A DNA stretch of 64,000 bases from positions 1 through 64,000 of the forward strand of contig DAOUAM010000095.1 in assembly GCA_034433305.1 (NCBI GenBank), in the 5' to 3' direction. Under the pieces are notes generated by a model, which saw only the letters and a list, made by a program, of their open reading frames with translations, searched no databases and had not been told where the DNA came from. Every line of letters begins with the position of its first letter. The first letter of the stretch is position 1. Position numbers and translations under genes: made by a program. Of this stretch, positions 8,538 through 16,763 are shown one piece after another. Source of the stretch: DAOUAM01 sp034433305. Lineage in GTDB: Bacteria > Chloroflexota > Dehalococcoidia > Lucifugimonadales > DAOUAM01.

Positions 8538-9470
8538 TCACGGCGCGAACTGCGGGTCGCGCCAGGAGTACAGCGGCTCCCAGTGGAAGAAGCGCCGCGC
8601 GCGGGACGTGTCTATCAGTGCCTCGAAGCCCTCGATGGGGCGCCGCAGCGGCACGGTCGGGTACACCCTGGCGATGGCCTCCGCCGAGGGTATCCCCAGC
8701 ATGATGTCCCTGGCGTTCAGGAAGAAGCGCTCGTGCCCGCGCCAGTCGGCCTCCAGCGCCATGCGGCAGGCGCGGCCAGCGTCCCGGATGTGCAGGTATG
8801 TCCAGAAGCCGGCGGCCCGGACATTGGGGTCCAGCACTGGGCTGGCCTGTAGCTCCCGCATACGAGCGTCGTCCCACATGCCGTTGAAGCGCATGCTGCC
8901 AAGCTGCATGTCGGGGTCCCTGCGGGCGAAGGCGTCGGCCACATGCTCTCCCACCCACTTGCTGACGCTGTAGGCCTCCTCGGCCCGCGTGGGGTGGTCC
9001 TCGTCTATGGGGAAGTAGGCCGGCGGCTTGACCTTGCCTCCCCAGCGGGCGGCCGTGCCCATGGCGCCTATGGCATTGTAGGACGAGCCCAGCAGCACCT
9101 TGCGCACCCCCAGTTGCTCCGCCGCGCGCATGACGTTCCACATGGAGTTGACGTTGGTGGCGAAGACGTACTCCTCGGTGAAGCCCACGTTAGTGGGCGC
9201 CGCCGCCAGGTGCACCACGGCGTCGCAGCCACCCATGGCGGATATGACCTGGCCGTAGTCTGTCACGTCCACCTGGACGAAGTCCACGGCGCTGCCCCAG
9301 CCCTCGCGCAGCTTCACCGCCGCATCCTGAGAGGCCCCGCCGGTGGCGCTGTGCTCCAGCCGGCCGGGCCTCACCCTGTCGGCGTTGAGCACCCTGTGGC
9401 CGCCCTTGACCAGTTCATCAATGACGTAGTGCCCCACGATGCCGCTGCCGCCGGTCACCATGACTCTCAT
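8538..9470 (-). CDS. NAD-dependent epimerase/dehydratase (extended SDR)
   Basis: 310-residue extended short-chain dehydrogenase. The dinucleotide motif TGGSGIVG is at 6-13 and the catalytic pair YSVSK puts Y167 and K171 in place. A C-terminal substrate domain follows (RRPIEGFEALID, FFHWEPLYSWRD). The ATG is preceded by AGGAGCAGG. It is monocistronic and lies away from the polysaccharide locus, so the substrate is probably a sugar nucleotide or a small sugar acid, but this cannot be decided. It diverges from the lactonase gene at 9577. Confidence 0.8.
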   Translation of the reverse strand: MRVMVTGGSGIVGHYVIDELVKGGHRVLNADRVRPGRLEHSATGGASQDAAVKLREGWGSAVDFVQVDVTDYGQVISAMGGCDAVVHLAAAPTNVGFTEEYVFATNVNSMWNVMRAAEQLGVRKVLLGSSYNAIGAMGTAARWGGKVKPPAYFPIDEDHPTRAEEAYSVSKWVGEHVADAFARRDPDMQLGSMRFNGMWDDARMRELQASPVLDPNVRAAGFWTYLHIRDAGRACRMALEADWRGHERFFLNARDIMLGIPSAEAIARVYPTVPLRRPIEGFEALIDTSRARRFFHWEPLYSWRDPQFAP

Positions 9471-9576
9471 GTCCCTGCTCCTGTGACTTCCAATTGAAGC
9501 GCGTCAGTCTCCATACTATGATAATGCCATTCTCCGCCGCGCGCTCTGGCGTGTCTGGCGGGCCTGAGGATGGGCC

Positions 9577-10599
9577 ATGCCTACTTTCATGTACGTTGCC
9601 CTGGCGGGCGAAGACAGGTTGCTGATATTCGACCTGGACCCGTCCACCGGCAGGCTGAAGAGGAGGGGCGAGGTAGCCGTGCCCGGCCGGCCTGCGCCCC
9701 TGGCCGTGGACCCGGCCCAGCGCTTCATGTTCGTGGGGCGAAGAGGCTCCTGCCAGCTTTCCAGCTTCCAGATAGACCACGCCACGGGCGACCTGCGCCA
9801 CGTCAGCACGGTATCCCTGGCCTCGGACCCGTGCTACATCGCCACCGACCGCAGGGGCAGGTTCCTGCTGTCGGCCTACTACGCGGCAGGCAAGGCGGCG
9901 GTGCATGCCATCGGCGAGGACGGCACCATAGGCACAAAGCCTGTCGAGTGGCGGGACACGGCGCGGGGCGCGCACTGCTTCCAGACCGACCCCACCAACC
10001 GCTTCGCCTTTGTCCCCCACATCGCCGGCTCCGTGGGGCCTAACGCCATCTTCCAGTTCAGGTTTGACGAGGGCACGGGCCACCTGACGCCCAACGAGCC
10101 TTTCCAGGTCATACCCGACGCGCCCGTGGGGCCACGCCACTTCTGCTTCCACCCCAGCAAGCCTGTCATCTACTTCTCCAACGAGCAGGGGTGCAGCGTC
10201 ACCGCCTACCACATGGACCCCGCGTCGGGCACGCTGCGGGCCTTCCAGACCATCTCGACTCTCCCGGAGGGCTTCCAGGGGAAGAACACCTGCTCCCAGA
10301 TACGCATGGCGCCTTCAGGCAGGTACCTCTACGCGCCCAACCGGGGCCACAACAGCATCGCCTGCTTTGCCGTTGACGCGGCCACCGGCCGGCTGGCCTC
10401 CCTGGGCCAGGCGCCGTCGGAGCCAGTCCCCCGCGCCTTCAACCTGGACCCCGATGGCAGGTCCCTGTACGCCGCCGGCCTGGAGTCCGGCAGGCTGGCC
10501 TCGTACCGCATTGACCAGGGCACCGGCAGGCTCCAGCCCCTGGAAATCTACGAGGTCGGCAAGGAGCCTATGTGGGTGCTGCCCCTGCGGCTGGGGTAA
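9577..10599 (+). CDS. Beta-propeller lactonase (YbhE/6-phosphogluconolactonase family)
   Basis: 340 residues built of repeating blades: FDLDPSTGRLKRRG, FQIDHATGDLRHV, FRFDEGTGHLTP, YHMDPASGTLRAF, FAVDAATGRLASLG and YRIDQGTGRLQPLE. This is the seven-bladed lactonase family, which includes 6-phosphogluconolactonases and cycloisomerase-like enzymes. It is about the normal length and lacks a signal peptide, so it is cytoplasmic. The ATG follows GAGG. With the epimerase across the divergent gap it may serve sugar-acid metabolism, as may the dehydratases further right, but the exact substrate is open. Confidence 0.8.
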   Translation: MPTFMYVALAGEDRLLIFDLDPSTGRLKRRGEVAVPGRPAPLAVDPAQRFMFVGRRGSCQLSSFQIDHATGDLRHVSTVSLASDPCYIATDRRGRFLLSAYYAAGKAAVHAIGEDGTIGTKPVEWRDTARGAHCFQTDPTNRFAFVPHIAGSVGPNAIFQFRFDEGTGHLTPNEPFQVIPDAPVGPRHFCFHPSKPVIYFSNEQGCSVTAYHMDPASGTLRAFQTISTLPEGFQGKNTCSQIRMAPSGRYLYAPNRGHNSIACFAVDAATGRLASLGQAPSEPVPRAFNLDPDGRSLYAAGLESGRLASYRIDQGTGRLQPLEIYEVGKEPMWVLPLRLG

Positions 10600-10736
10600 C
10601 AGGGCTTGCTCCCCTGAAGCCCCATCTCTTGCCTGGACACACGCCCGTGCGGCCCTGCCAAGAGGGCACCCCTCAGTGCTGGTGGCGCCGCCCTGGAATG
10701 TACGCTGAAGAAAAAGGAACCCGTGAACACGCCTTC

Positions 10737-10765
10737 TTGACATGCCTAAAGGCATAGCCTACATT
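10737..10765 (+). promoter_or_regulatory. Gas-vesicle operon promoter with embedded dyad
   Basis: A perfect TTGACA (10737-10742), a 17-base spacer and TACATT (10760-10765). The spacer holds the inverted repeat ATGCC-TAAA-GGCAT (10742-10755), which could be an operator. Transcription would start near 10772, about 120 bases before the first gvp start codon. Confidence 0.65.
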
Positions 10766-10889
10766 AAGGACTCGGTATCAGGCCAGCGAAATTCCTTTGA
10801 GCTATGTTTAAAATCATTCCCCAGGTGTCTAGCCCATGAATCTTTCCAGACATCACTCGGCGGACGGCGTGGGCCAGGAGTACGTTTCG

Positions 10890-11666
10890 ATGGCTGCTCC
10901 CCAGGAAGGCAAGTACGTGTACGCCATCATCGAGTGCGACAGGTCCCGCAGCTTTGGCAACATCGGCATAGGCGGCAGGGGCGACCTGGTCTATACCGTC
11001 CACTATGGTGGCCTGGCTGCCGTGGTATCCAGCACTCCTGTCGTGGTCTACGACCCCACCAGGGAGAATGTCATAGCTCATGAGAATGTGAATGAGACGG
11101 TGATGAAGGAGTTCACCGTCATACCCATGAGCTTCGGCACGGTCTTTCGCACTGAGGAGGACGTGGTGGAGTTCCTCAAGCACACCTCTGAGGCCCTGCA
11201 CGACGTGCTGCGGAAGATGAAGGACAAGATCGAGTATGGCCTCAAGGTGAACTGGGAACCGGAGACCGTGCTGAAGGAAGTGGAGCAGGAGCGCGAGGAC
11301 ATCAGGCTGCTCAAGGAGCAGATCATGTCCAACCGCCTGAACTCTACCTATTTTGCCAGGATGCAACTGGGCCGGCTGGTGGAGCAGGCCATGAACGAGA
11401 AGTCCGAGAGCTACATCCGCCAGGTCTATGACCACCTTCGCGACCATGCCATCGCCTCTCGCCAGAACAAGCCCATAGGCGAGAAGATGATCCTCAATGC
11501 GGCCTTCCTGGTGGAGCGCACCAGGGCCCCTGAGTTCGAGCAGAAAGTCCAGGAGATTGGCCAGAAGTACGAAGGACGCCTCCGCTTTTCCTGCACAGGG
11601 CCGTGGCCGCCCTATAACTTCGTTAACATTCGCCTGAAGCTTGAACGCTCGGTAGAGAGGGCATAG
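10890..11666 (+). CDS. gvpF: Gas vesicle protein GvpF/GvpL (first copy)
   Basis: 258 residues of the GvpL/GvpF family, accessory proteins needed for gas vesicle assembly that bind GvpA. It shows the typical start YVYAIIEC, GGLAAVVS, the FTVIPMSFGTVF segment, LKVNWEP and the end GPWPPYNFVNIRL. The ATG at 10890 has AGGAG nine bases upstream; an in-frame ATG at 10836 would add 18 residues. It is first gene of the gas-vesicle operon and overlaps gvpG by one base (TAGTG). The F versus L label is a guess from gene order (F-G-L-S-K-J as in Bacillus megaterium). Confidence 0.88.
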   Translation: MAAPQEGKYVYAIIECDRSRSFGNIGIGGRGDLVYTVHYGGLAAVVSSTPVVVYDPTRENVIAHENVNETVMKEFTVIPMSFGTVFRTEEDVVEFLKHTSEALHDVLRKMKDKIEYGLKVNWEPETVLKEVEQEREDIRLLKEQIMSNRLNSTYFARMQLGRLVEQAMNEKSESYIRQVYDHLRDHAIASRQNKPIGEKMILNAAFLVERTRAPEFEQKVQEIGQKYEGRLRFSCTGPWPPYNFVNIRLKLERSVERA

Positions 11667-11914
11667 TGCTTTTCAAGTTGTTGACTGCGCCGTTGACGGG
11701 GCCGCTATTCGGCCTCAGGTTTGTCCTTGAGCAGGTCCGCACCATGGCGGAGCGTGAGTTGCTGGACACGGAGCGCATCAAGGACGAGTTGCTCCTTCTC
11801 CATATGCGCCTGGAAGAGGGCGCCATCTCGGAGGAGGAATTCCTTCGCCAGGAAGCCGAGCTGATGGCCCGCCTGCGCGCGGCACGGGACCTTGCCGAGA
11901 AGGCCGCCCAATGA
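11666..11914 (+). CDS. gvpG: Gas vesicle protein GvpG
   Basis: 82 residues. The start MLFKLLTAPLTGPLFGLRFV and the acidic, helical remainder (ERELLDTERIKDELLLLHMRLEEGAISEEEF in outline) match GvpG, a small coiled-coil accessory protein of gas vesicle assembly. The GTG start shares a base with the gvpF stop, and the stop overlaps the next ATG (ATGA), so the three genes are translationally coupled. Confidence 0.88.
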   Translation: MLFKLLTAPLTGPLFGLRFVLEQVRTMAERELLDTERIKDELLLLHMRLEEGAISEEEFLRQEAELMARLRAARDLAEKAAQ

Positions 11915-12816
11915 ACGCTGACGGTGGCTACCAGGTGCCCCGTGAAGCCAGCACGGGCAGCCGGTACCTGCTTTACCTGTACTGCATCGTCGCCAGTGGC
12001 ACCGAGGCCCACAGGCTCCTGGAGCGGCGGGGCCTGCCCGGCATGGAGCCAGGCGAGCCACTGTTCCCGGTGGAGGCCGGCGGGCTGGTGGCCGCGGTTA
12101 GCAGAGTCCCCGCGGCCAGCTTCCAAGAGGAGTCCCTCAATGCTCTCCTGGCAGAGTTGCCGCGCGTGGCCCCCCTGGCCGTGCGCCACGAACAGGCCAT
12201 AAGCTCCCTGCTGCCTCTAGCGCCAGTCGTGGTCCCCGTATCCCTTGGCGCGGTGTACCGCAGCGCCGAGAGCGTGGCCGAACTCCTGGACAGGCGTGGA
12301 GAGGAGTTACGCGGCCTGCTCGCCGCCCTGGCCGGCAAGCAGGAGTGGGGCGTCAAGGTCTTCAGGGAGTCGTGGCGCCTGCTGGAAGCAGCCGAGGCCA
12401 GCAGCCAGGAGCTGCAGCGCCTGGCCGACGAGGCAGCCCAGAGCAGCCCCGGCAGGGCGTACCTGCTGCGCAAGCAACGTGAGCGGCTGCTGGCAGGCGA
12501 AGCCGACAGGCTGGCCAGGCAGTGGCTGGATGCCATGCTCCAGGCGCTGCAGCAGGCCAGCGACAGCATGCGGGTGGACCAGTTGCTGGACGTCCCCAGG
12601 GGGGAGCCAGCTCTGGTCCTGAAGGCAGCCTTCCTGGTGCGCGCCGACGCGGTGGATGCCTTTCGCTCTGTCGTCGCCAGCCTGGAGGGCCAGTATGCTC
12701 CCGTGGGCCTGCAACTGGAGCTCAACGGGCCGTGGGCGCCTTACTCCTTTGTAGGAGACGTGCGTGGCCGGGAAGCCACGACGGGGAAAACTCATGGAAC
12801 GTCTGGCGCTCGTTGA
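11911..12816 (+). CDS. gvpL: Gas vesicle protein GvpL/GvpF (second copy)
   Basis: 301 residues, second member of the GvpL/GvpF family. It has LLYLYCIVASG, GGLVAAVSRVP, VVVPVSLGAVYRS, WGVKVFRE and the closing LELNGPWAPYSFVGD. It is longer and more diverged than the first copy, with an N-terminal extension and an alanine/glutamine-rich middle part, so the two are unlikely to be a recent duplication. It begins by ATGA overlap with gvpG, and its end overlaps the next gene by 23 bp. Confidence 0.88.
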   Translation: MNADGGYQVPREASTGSRYLLYLYCIVASGTEAHRLLERRGLPGMEPGEPLFPVEAGGLVAAVSRVPAASFQEESLNALLAELPRVAPLAVRHEQAISSLLPLAPVVVPVSLGAVYRSAESVAELLDRRGEELRGLLAALAGKQEWGVKVFRESWRLLEAAEASSQELQRLADEAAQSSPGRAYLLRKQRERLLAGEADRLARQWLDAMLQALQQASDSMRVDQLLDVPRGEPALVLKAAFLVRADAVDAFRSVVASLEGQYAPVGLQLELNGPWAPYSFVGDVRGREATTGKTHGTSGAR

Positions 12817-13387
12817 TGCCCTGGACCATCTGCTGAACCGTGGCGTCGTCGTCCTGGGCGAGTCCACCATATCCCTCGCCAACGTGGACCTGGTACACCT
12901 GCAGTTGCGCCTGCTGCTGTCCTCGGTGGAGACGCTGCGGGAGCGGTCCCGGACGCCGGCGCGGTGGCGCCCTCTGGCCGAGGCAGGGCCGCAAGTCCAC
13001 CTGCCGCCGGAGCATTTGCCCCGGCCTGGTCTCGCCGCCGGCCCTGGCCCTCAGGGGGCCACGCTGGGCGCCGGGCGCTCCTACCAGATGCGGGGCCACG
13101 AGGAAGCAGGCCAACGCCCGGCCAGGGCTGAGGACGCAGGGGACGTGGCCCACCCGGAGCGGGGTCTCGCTCAGCTTGTGCTGACCCTGCTGGAGCTGCT
13201 GCGTCAGCTTGTGGAGCGCCAGGCTATACGCAGAATGACTGGGGGCAGCCTGCCCGAGGACAGGGTGGAGGCGCTGGGGCTGGCCCTGATGGAGCTGGAG
13301 TCCAGGATGGCTGAGCTTCGCGAGTTCTTCGGCCTGGAGGAGGAGGACCTGCAGCTTGACCTGGGCCCACTGGGGAGGCTGTTGTAA
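12794..13387 (+). CDS. gvpK: GvpS/GvpJ-like and GvpK fusion protein
   Basis: 197 residues with two gas-vesicle domains. Residues 1-50 (LVDALDHLLNRGVVVLGE, SLANVDLVHLQLRLLLSSVET) form a GvpA-superfamily segment like GvpS or GvpJ. Residues 120-197 (LVLTLLELLRQLVERQAI, MELESRMAELREFFGLEE, LDLGPLGRLL) are GvpK. A proline/glycine-rich linker of about 70 residues joins them. In Bacillus megaterium gvpS and gvpK are separate neighbours in the same order, so this looks like a fusion of the two. I see no internal stop or frame change. I chose the ATG at 12794; a GTG at 12764 is possible. The stop shares a base with the gvpJ start. Confidence 0.85.
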   Translation: MERLALVDALDHLLNRGVVVLGESTISLANVDLVHLQLRLLLSSVETLRERSRTPARWRPLAEAGPQVHLPPEHLPRPGLAAGPGPQGATLGAGRSYQMRGHEEAGQRPARAEDAGDVAHPERGLAQLVLTLLELLRQLVERQAIRRMTGGSLPEDRVEALGLALMELESRMAELREFFGLEEEDLQLDLGPLGRLL

Positions 13388-13734
13388 TGGAATGGCATGG
13401 TGCCCGTCCTTCGCCCGGCAGCCTGGTAGATATTCTGGACAAAGTGCTGGACAAGGGCCTGGTCGTGGCAGGCGATATCAGGGTCTCTCTTGCCAGCGTC
13501 GAGTTGCTGAGCATCAAGATCAGGCTTCTTGTGTGCTCCATAGATAAGGCCCAGGAGATCGGACTGGACTGGTGGCGGCATGACAGTTTCTTGAGTGGGG
13601 AGGCGGAGAGGGAGATGGCCTTGCTGCGGACGCGCATCGAGGCCCTGGAGCAGCAGCTAGCCCTGCCAGCCAGGCAGGAGGAAAAACCACGGCCGCCGGC
13701 ACGTCGCAGGCGCGACGACAAGCCAAAGCAGTAG
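13387..13734 (+). CDS. gvpJ: Gas vesicle protein GvpJ
   Basis: 115 residues. The GvpA-like core (SLVDILDKVLDKGLVVAGDI, SLASVELLSIKIRLLVCSID) is followed by GLDWW and a charged, coiled-coil C-terminus ending in a basic RRRRDDK tail. AGDI in place of AWVR and the DWW segment distinguish GvpJ from GvpA. GvpJ is a minor component thought to help nucleate or shape the vesicle. Its ATG overlaps the fusion-gene stop (TAATG). Confidence 0.87.
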   Translation: MEWHGARPSPGSLVDILDKVLDKGLVVAGDIRVSLASVELLSIKIRLLVCSIDKAQEIGLDWWRHDSFLSGEAEREMALLRTRIEALEQQLALPARQEEKPRPPARRRRDDKPKQ

Positions 13735-13759
13735 TGCATTCTTTCAGGGAGAGCTGCCG

Positions 13760-14071
13760 ATGACTATCGAGCGTTTTTCTGGTGGGACCAGTCTTATTGA
13801 CGTGCTGGACCGCGTCCTGGACAAGGGAATTGTCATTGATGCGTGGGTCCGTATATCCCTGGTGGGCATAGACCTCATAACTGTGGAGGCCCGGGTGGTG
13901 GTTGCCTCCATTGATACCTACATCCGGTACGCCGAGGCCGTGGGCCTGACCCAGCCCGTGGCCCGCGCGCCACTCTCCAGCTTACGCGAGGAGGCTGCTC
14001 TCCCGGGCGCCGCCGAGAGGGCTGCGGAGAGGATAACTGAGAGCACACGCCAGGAAACGCAGAGGTCGTGA
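13760..14071 (+). CDS. gvpA: Gas vesicle structural protein GvpA
   Basis: 103 residues. The core SLIDVLDRVLDKGIVIDAWV, then RISLVGIDLITVEARVVVAS and IDTYIRYAEAVGLTQP, is the highly conserved amyloid-like rib protein that builds the gas vesicle wall. The C-terminal 35 residues are variable and charged. A strong ribosome site (AGGGAGAG) lies before the ATG. It is the last gvp gene of the operon and the only gvpA in view; in many clusters gvpA comes first. No terminator is visible between it and the kinase genes downstream. Confidence 0.95.
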   Translation: MTIERFSGGTSLIDVLDRVLDKGIVIDAWVRISLVGIDLITVEARVVVASIDTYIRYAEAVGLTQPVARAPLSSLREEAALPGAAERAAERITESTRQETQRS

Positions 14072-14200
14072 TGCTGGCGGCAGGGAGTGACGCCCCTGGC
14101 GGTGGCAGGTGGTCATGGCCGGAGGAATGGGCAAGCTGGCTAGGCCCTGGCCTTTGTGGTGGTGAGGCGCCAGGGGGAGGCTAGCGGAGCAGGTGCGCGG

Positions 14201-16747
14201 ATGTTGAGGTCTGAGCTTTACAGCCAGAGCGAGTACAGGCTCGGGTCAGAGCGTAGTCGCGAGTTGGTGGAGCAGGCGCTGGAAGAGCTGGTACACACGC
14301 TGGGATACAGGAGGGCTTTTGTGGCGCTGGCCAATGCCAAGAAGAACGCCCTGGAAGGCTCCTGGGGTGTGAATATCCCCCAGGCCCTGCTGGAGTCCAT
14401 GAATGCTCCCATGGAAACCCAGACTCCCCCCCTGGTGCAGACGCTCATACTCGGCAGGGTAGTCCACGTTGAGGATACACAGCGAGACCCGCGCATACCG
14501 GCACAGATGAAGGAGTTCTACGCCAACGCCAGCATAAGCTCCTTCGCGGCCATTCCTCTGCTGCCGGCCCCAGGCGTCCTGGTGGTCAGCAAGGATGTCC
14601 CCGTAACCGAGAAGGACCTGGTGGAGCTCCTGCCCCATGCCAGCAGGCTCGCCGTTACCCTGTGGGAAACGCTGCACCGCTCGCCTCCCCAGGGCCAGCC
14701 CAACAGGTACGAGATTGAGAGGGAGTGGCTGTGGGCCATGGTCAACTCGGTGCCGCATCCCATAGTGCTCTGCGATGAGCAGAACACCATCCTGTTGCAG
14801 AATATCCACGCGGAGCGGCTGTTCAAGACCAGCCCCGACGACAGCGAGGGCAAGCGCCACGCCATTGAACTCAACAGCTTCCTCTTCTCTGCCGCGCTTT
14901 CCAGCTACTCCCTGGACCAGGGAGAGGTCCCCGGGCGTGAGCTTACCCTGGTTGACCCCATCGAAGGCTCCGAGCTGCTGTACGAGATGATCTGCCGGCC
15001 GGCTACCAACCTGCGCACCGGCGAGCGCGGCGTGGTGGCGTTCCTTGAGAACGTGACAGACCTGCGCCGGGCGGTGGTGGAGCTGCGGCGCAGCCTGGCC
15101 GAGATCCAGAGCGTCAACGACCAGGTGCGCCGGGAGCGTGACCGCCTGAACCTCATCCTGGAGAACCTGGAAAACCCCATCGTCGTCACCAGTCCGGCCA
15201 GCGAGATCATCCTGATGAACTCCTCGGCGGAGCGGCTGCTCCAGATCCCGGGCGAGCCTGATGCCAGTGGCAAGGCCACCGTGTACCTGACCAACGATGC
15301 CAAGCTCACCTCCTTCCTGGCCCAGTTCCAGCTAGAGACTCCCGACGTCCGGCGCGGCGAACTCCAGCTTGTGGACCCGGCGACGGAGGAGATGCTCTCT
15401 CTGGACGTGACGGCGACCAAGGCCCGCAACCAGTTGGGGCAGGTGGTCGCCATCGTATGCGTGCTGCAGGACCTCACCCGCATCAAAGAACTGGAGCGGC
15501 GCAGGCTGGAGCACCAGCTAGTGGAGTCGGAGAAGCTGGCGGCTGTCGGCCGGCTGGCCGCGGCGGTCGCTCACGAGGTCAACAACCCTCTGGAGGCCAT
15601 CAAGAACGCCCTGCACCTGGTGGTGTCCAGCATGCCGGCCAACAACCCCGACCGCAAGTTCCTTGATATCGCCAATAGAGAGACCCAGCGTGTCTCTGAT
15701 ATCATACGCCAGATGCTGAGCTTCTACAGCACAGGCACAGTCAAGACATCGGTGGACGTCAATACCATTCTTGAGGAGGCCATAGCCTTGCTCCAGGTCC
15801 AGTTCAAGGGCTACATAACCTGGAGGACCAGTCTGGGCCGCAATCTCCCCAGGATCAATGCTTCGGCGGACAAGCTCAAGCAGGTGTTCCTTAACCTATT
15901 CCTCAACGCTCGTGAGGCTATGGACCAGCCAGGCGAGATACGTGTCGTGACGCGGCTGTCCCGCGTGGCCGACGCTGAGTACCTGCCCGGCAAATATGTC
16001 CTCATCGAGATAAGTGACACCGGCACGGGCATATCTGAAGAGAACCTGACCAGGATATTCGATCCTTTCTTCTCCACCAAGCGCGAACGACACGGCACAG
16101 GCCTTGGCCTCTGGGTGAGCCAGGATATAGTCCATCAGCATGGTGGGCAGATCAAGGTGCGAAGTCAGCCAGGTCATGGCAGTACCTTCACGGTGGCCTT
16201 GCCCATCGGAGGCGAGAATGAGCAAATCAGCAGGCTGCTCGTCGTAGATGATGACGAGAGCGTTACCATTACCCTCCAGGCTGTGCTGGAGCGAGATGGC
16301 TACTTTGTCCTGACCGCGTCGTCAGCCGCGGAGGTGCAGGGGCTGCTTGGCAAGGAACGCTTCGATGTCGCGCTGGTGGACTTGCGGCTCGGCGACGCAG
16401 ATGGCATGGATGTGGTCAGGAAGATACGGGCCTCGCTGCCTGGGTGTGAGGCTATTGTGCTTACAGGCTATGCCTCGCTGGAGTCCGCGGTGGAGGCCAT
16501 TCGCCAGGGGGCCTATGACTACCTGGTGAAGCCCTGCGACCTGGATGAGCTGAGGCTGACGGTAAAAGGCGCGGTAGAGCGCAGCATGCTGGCCTGGATC
16601 GCCAGCAAGCGCCTGGAGGACCAGGACGCTGCCATCAGAGAGATGCAGGCCCTTGTCCAGGAGCTGAGGCGCAATCTGGACAGGATAAGCTCGGAGTTGG
16701 CCGAGATCAAGCTCCAGTTGCAGCAGTCCCATTTGCGCAGCCGCTAG
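14201..16747 (+). CDS. Hybrid histidine kinase (GAF-PAS-PAS-HisKA-HATPase-REC)
   Basis: 848 residues, no membrane segments. In order: GAF-like sensor (about 25-150), two PAS domains (about 170-285 and 300-430), HisKA with AHEVNNPLEA (phospho-accepting H458), HATPase with DTGTGISEE and GTGLGLWVS, a receiver domain (about 675-790) with RLLVVDDDE and phospho-acceptor D727 in VDLRLGD, and a C-terminal coiled coil. It has no DNA-binding domain, so its output must pass to another protein. It follows gvpA by 130 bases on the same strand, suggesting a sensory link to buoyancy. I chose the ATG at 14201 after GCAGGTG; a GTG at 14156 would add 15 residues. Confidence 0.88.
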   Translation: MLRSELYSQSEYRLGSERSRELVEQALEELVHTLGYRRAFVALANAKKNALEGSWGVNIPQALLESMNAPMETQTPPLVQTLILGRVVHVEDTQRDPRIPAQMKEFYANASISSFAAIPLLPAPGVLVVSKDVPVTEKDLVELLPHASRLAVTLWETLHRSPPQGQPNRYEIEREWLWAMVNSVPHPIVLCDEQNTILLQNIHAERLFKTSPDDSEGKRHAIELNSFLFSAALSSYSLDQGEVPGRELTLVDPIEGSELLYEMICRPATNLRTGERGVVAFLENVTDLRRAVVELRRSLAEIQSVNDQVRRERDRLNLILENLENPIVVTSPASEIILMNSSAERLLQIPGEPDASGKATVYLTNDAKLTSFLAQFQLETPDVRRGELQLVDPATEEMLSLDVTATKARNQLGQVVAIVCVLQDLTRIKELERRRLEHQLVESEKLAAVGRLAAAVAHEVNNPLEAIKNALHLVVSSMPANNPDRKFLDIANRETQRVSDIIRQMLSFYSTGTVKTSVDVNTILEEAIALLQVQFKGYITWRTSLGRNLPRINASADKLKQVFLNLFLNAREAMDQPGEIRVVTRLSRVADAEYLPGKYVLIEISDTGTGISEENLTRIFDPFFSTKRERHGTGLGLWVSQDIVHQHGGQIKVRSQPGHGSTFTVALPIGGENEQISRLLVVDDDESVTITLQAVLERDGYFVLTASSAAEVQGLLGKERFDVALVDLRLGDADGMDVVRKIRASLPGCEAIVLTGYASLESAVEAIRQGAYDYLVKPCDLDELRLTVKGAVERSMLAWIASKRLEDQDAAIREMQALVQELRRNLDRISSELAEIKLQLQQSHLRSR

Positions 16748-16763
16748 GCTGAGGGCGCGCAGT

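Noticed and set aside
14072..14200. Terminator between gvpA and the first kinase
   Set aside because: No stem followed by a T-run is visible on the plus strand.
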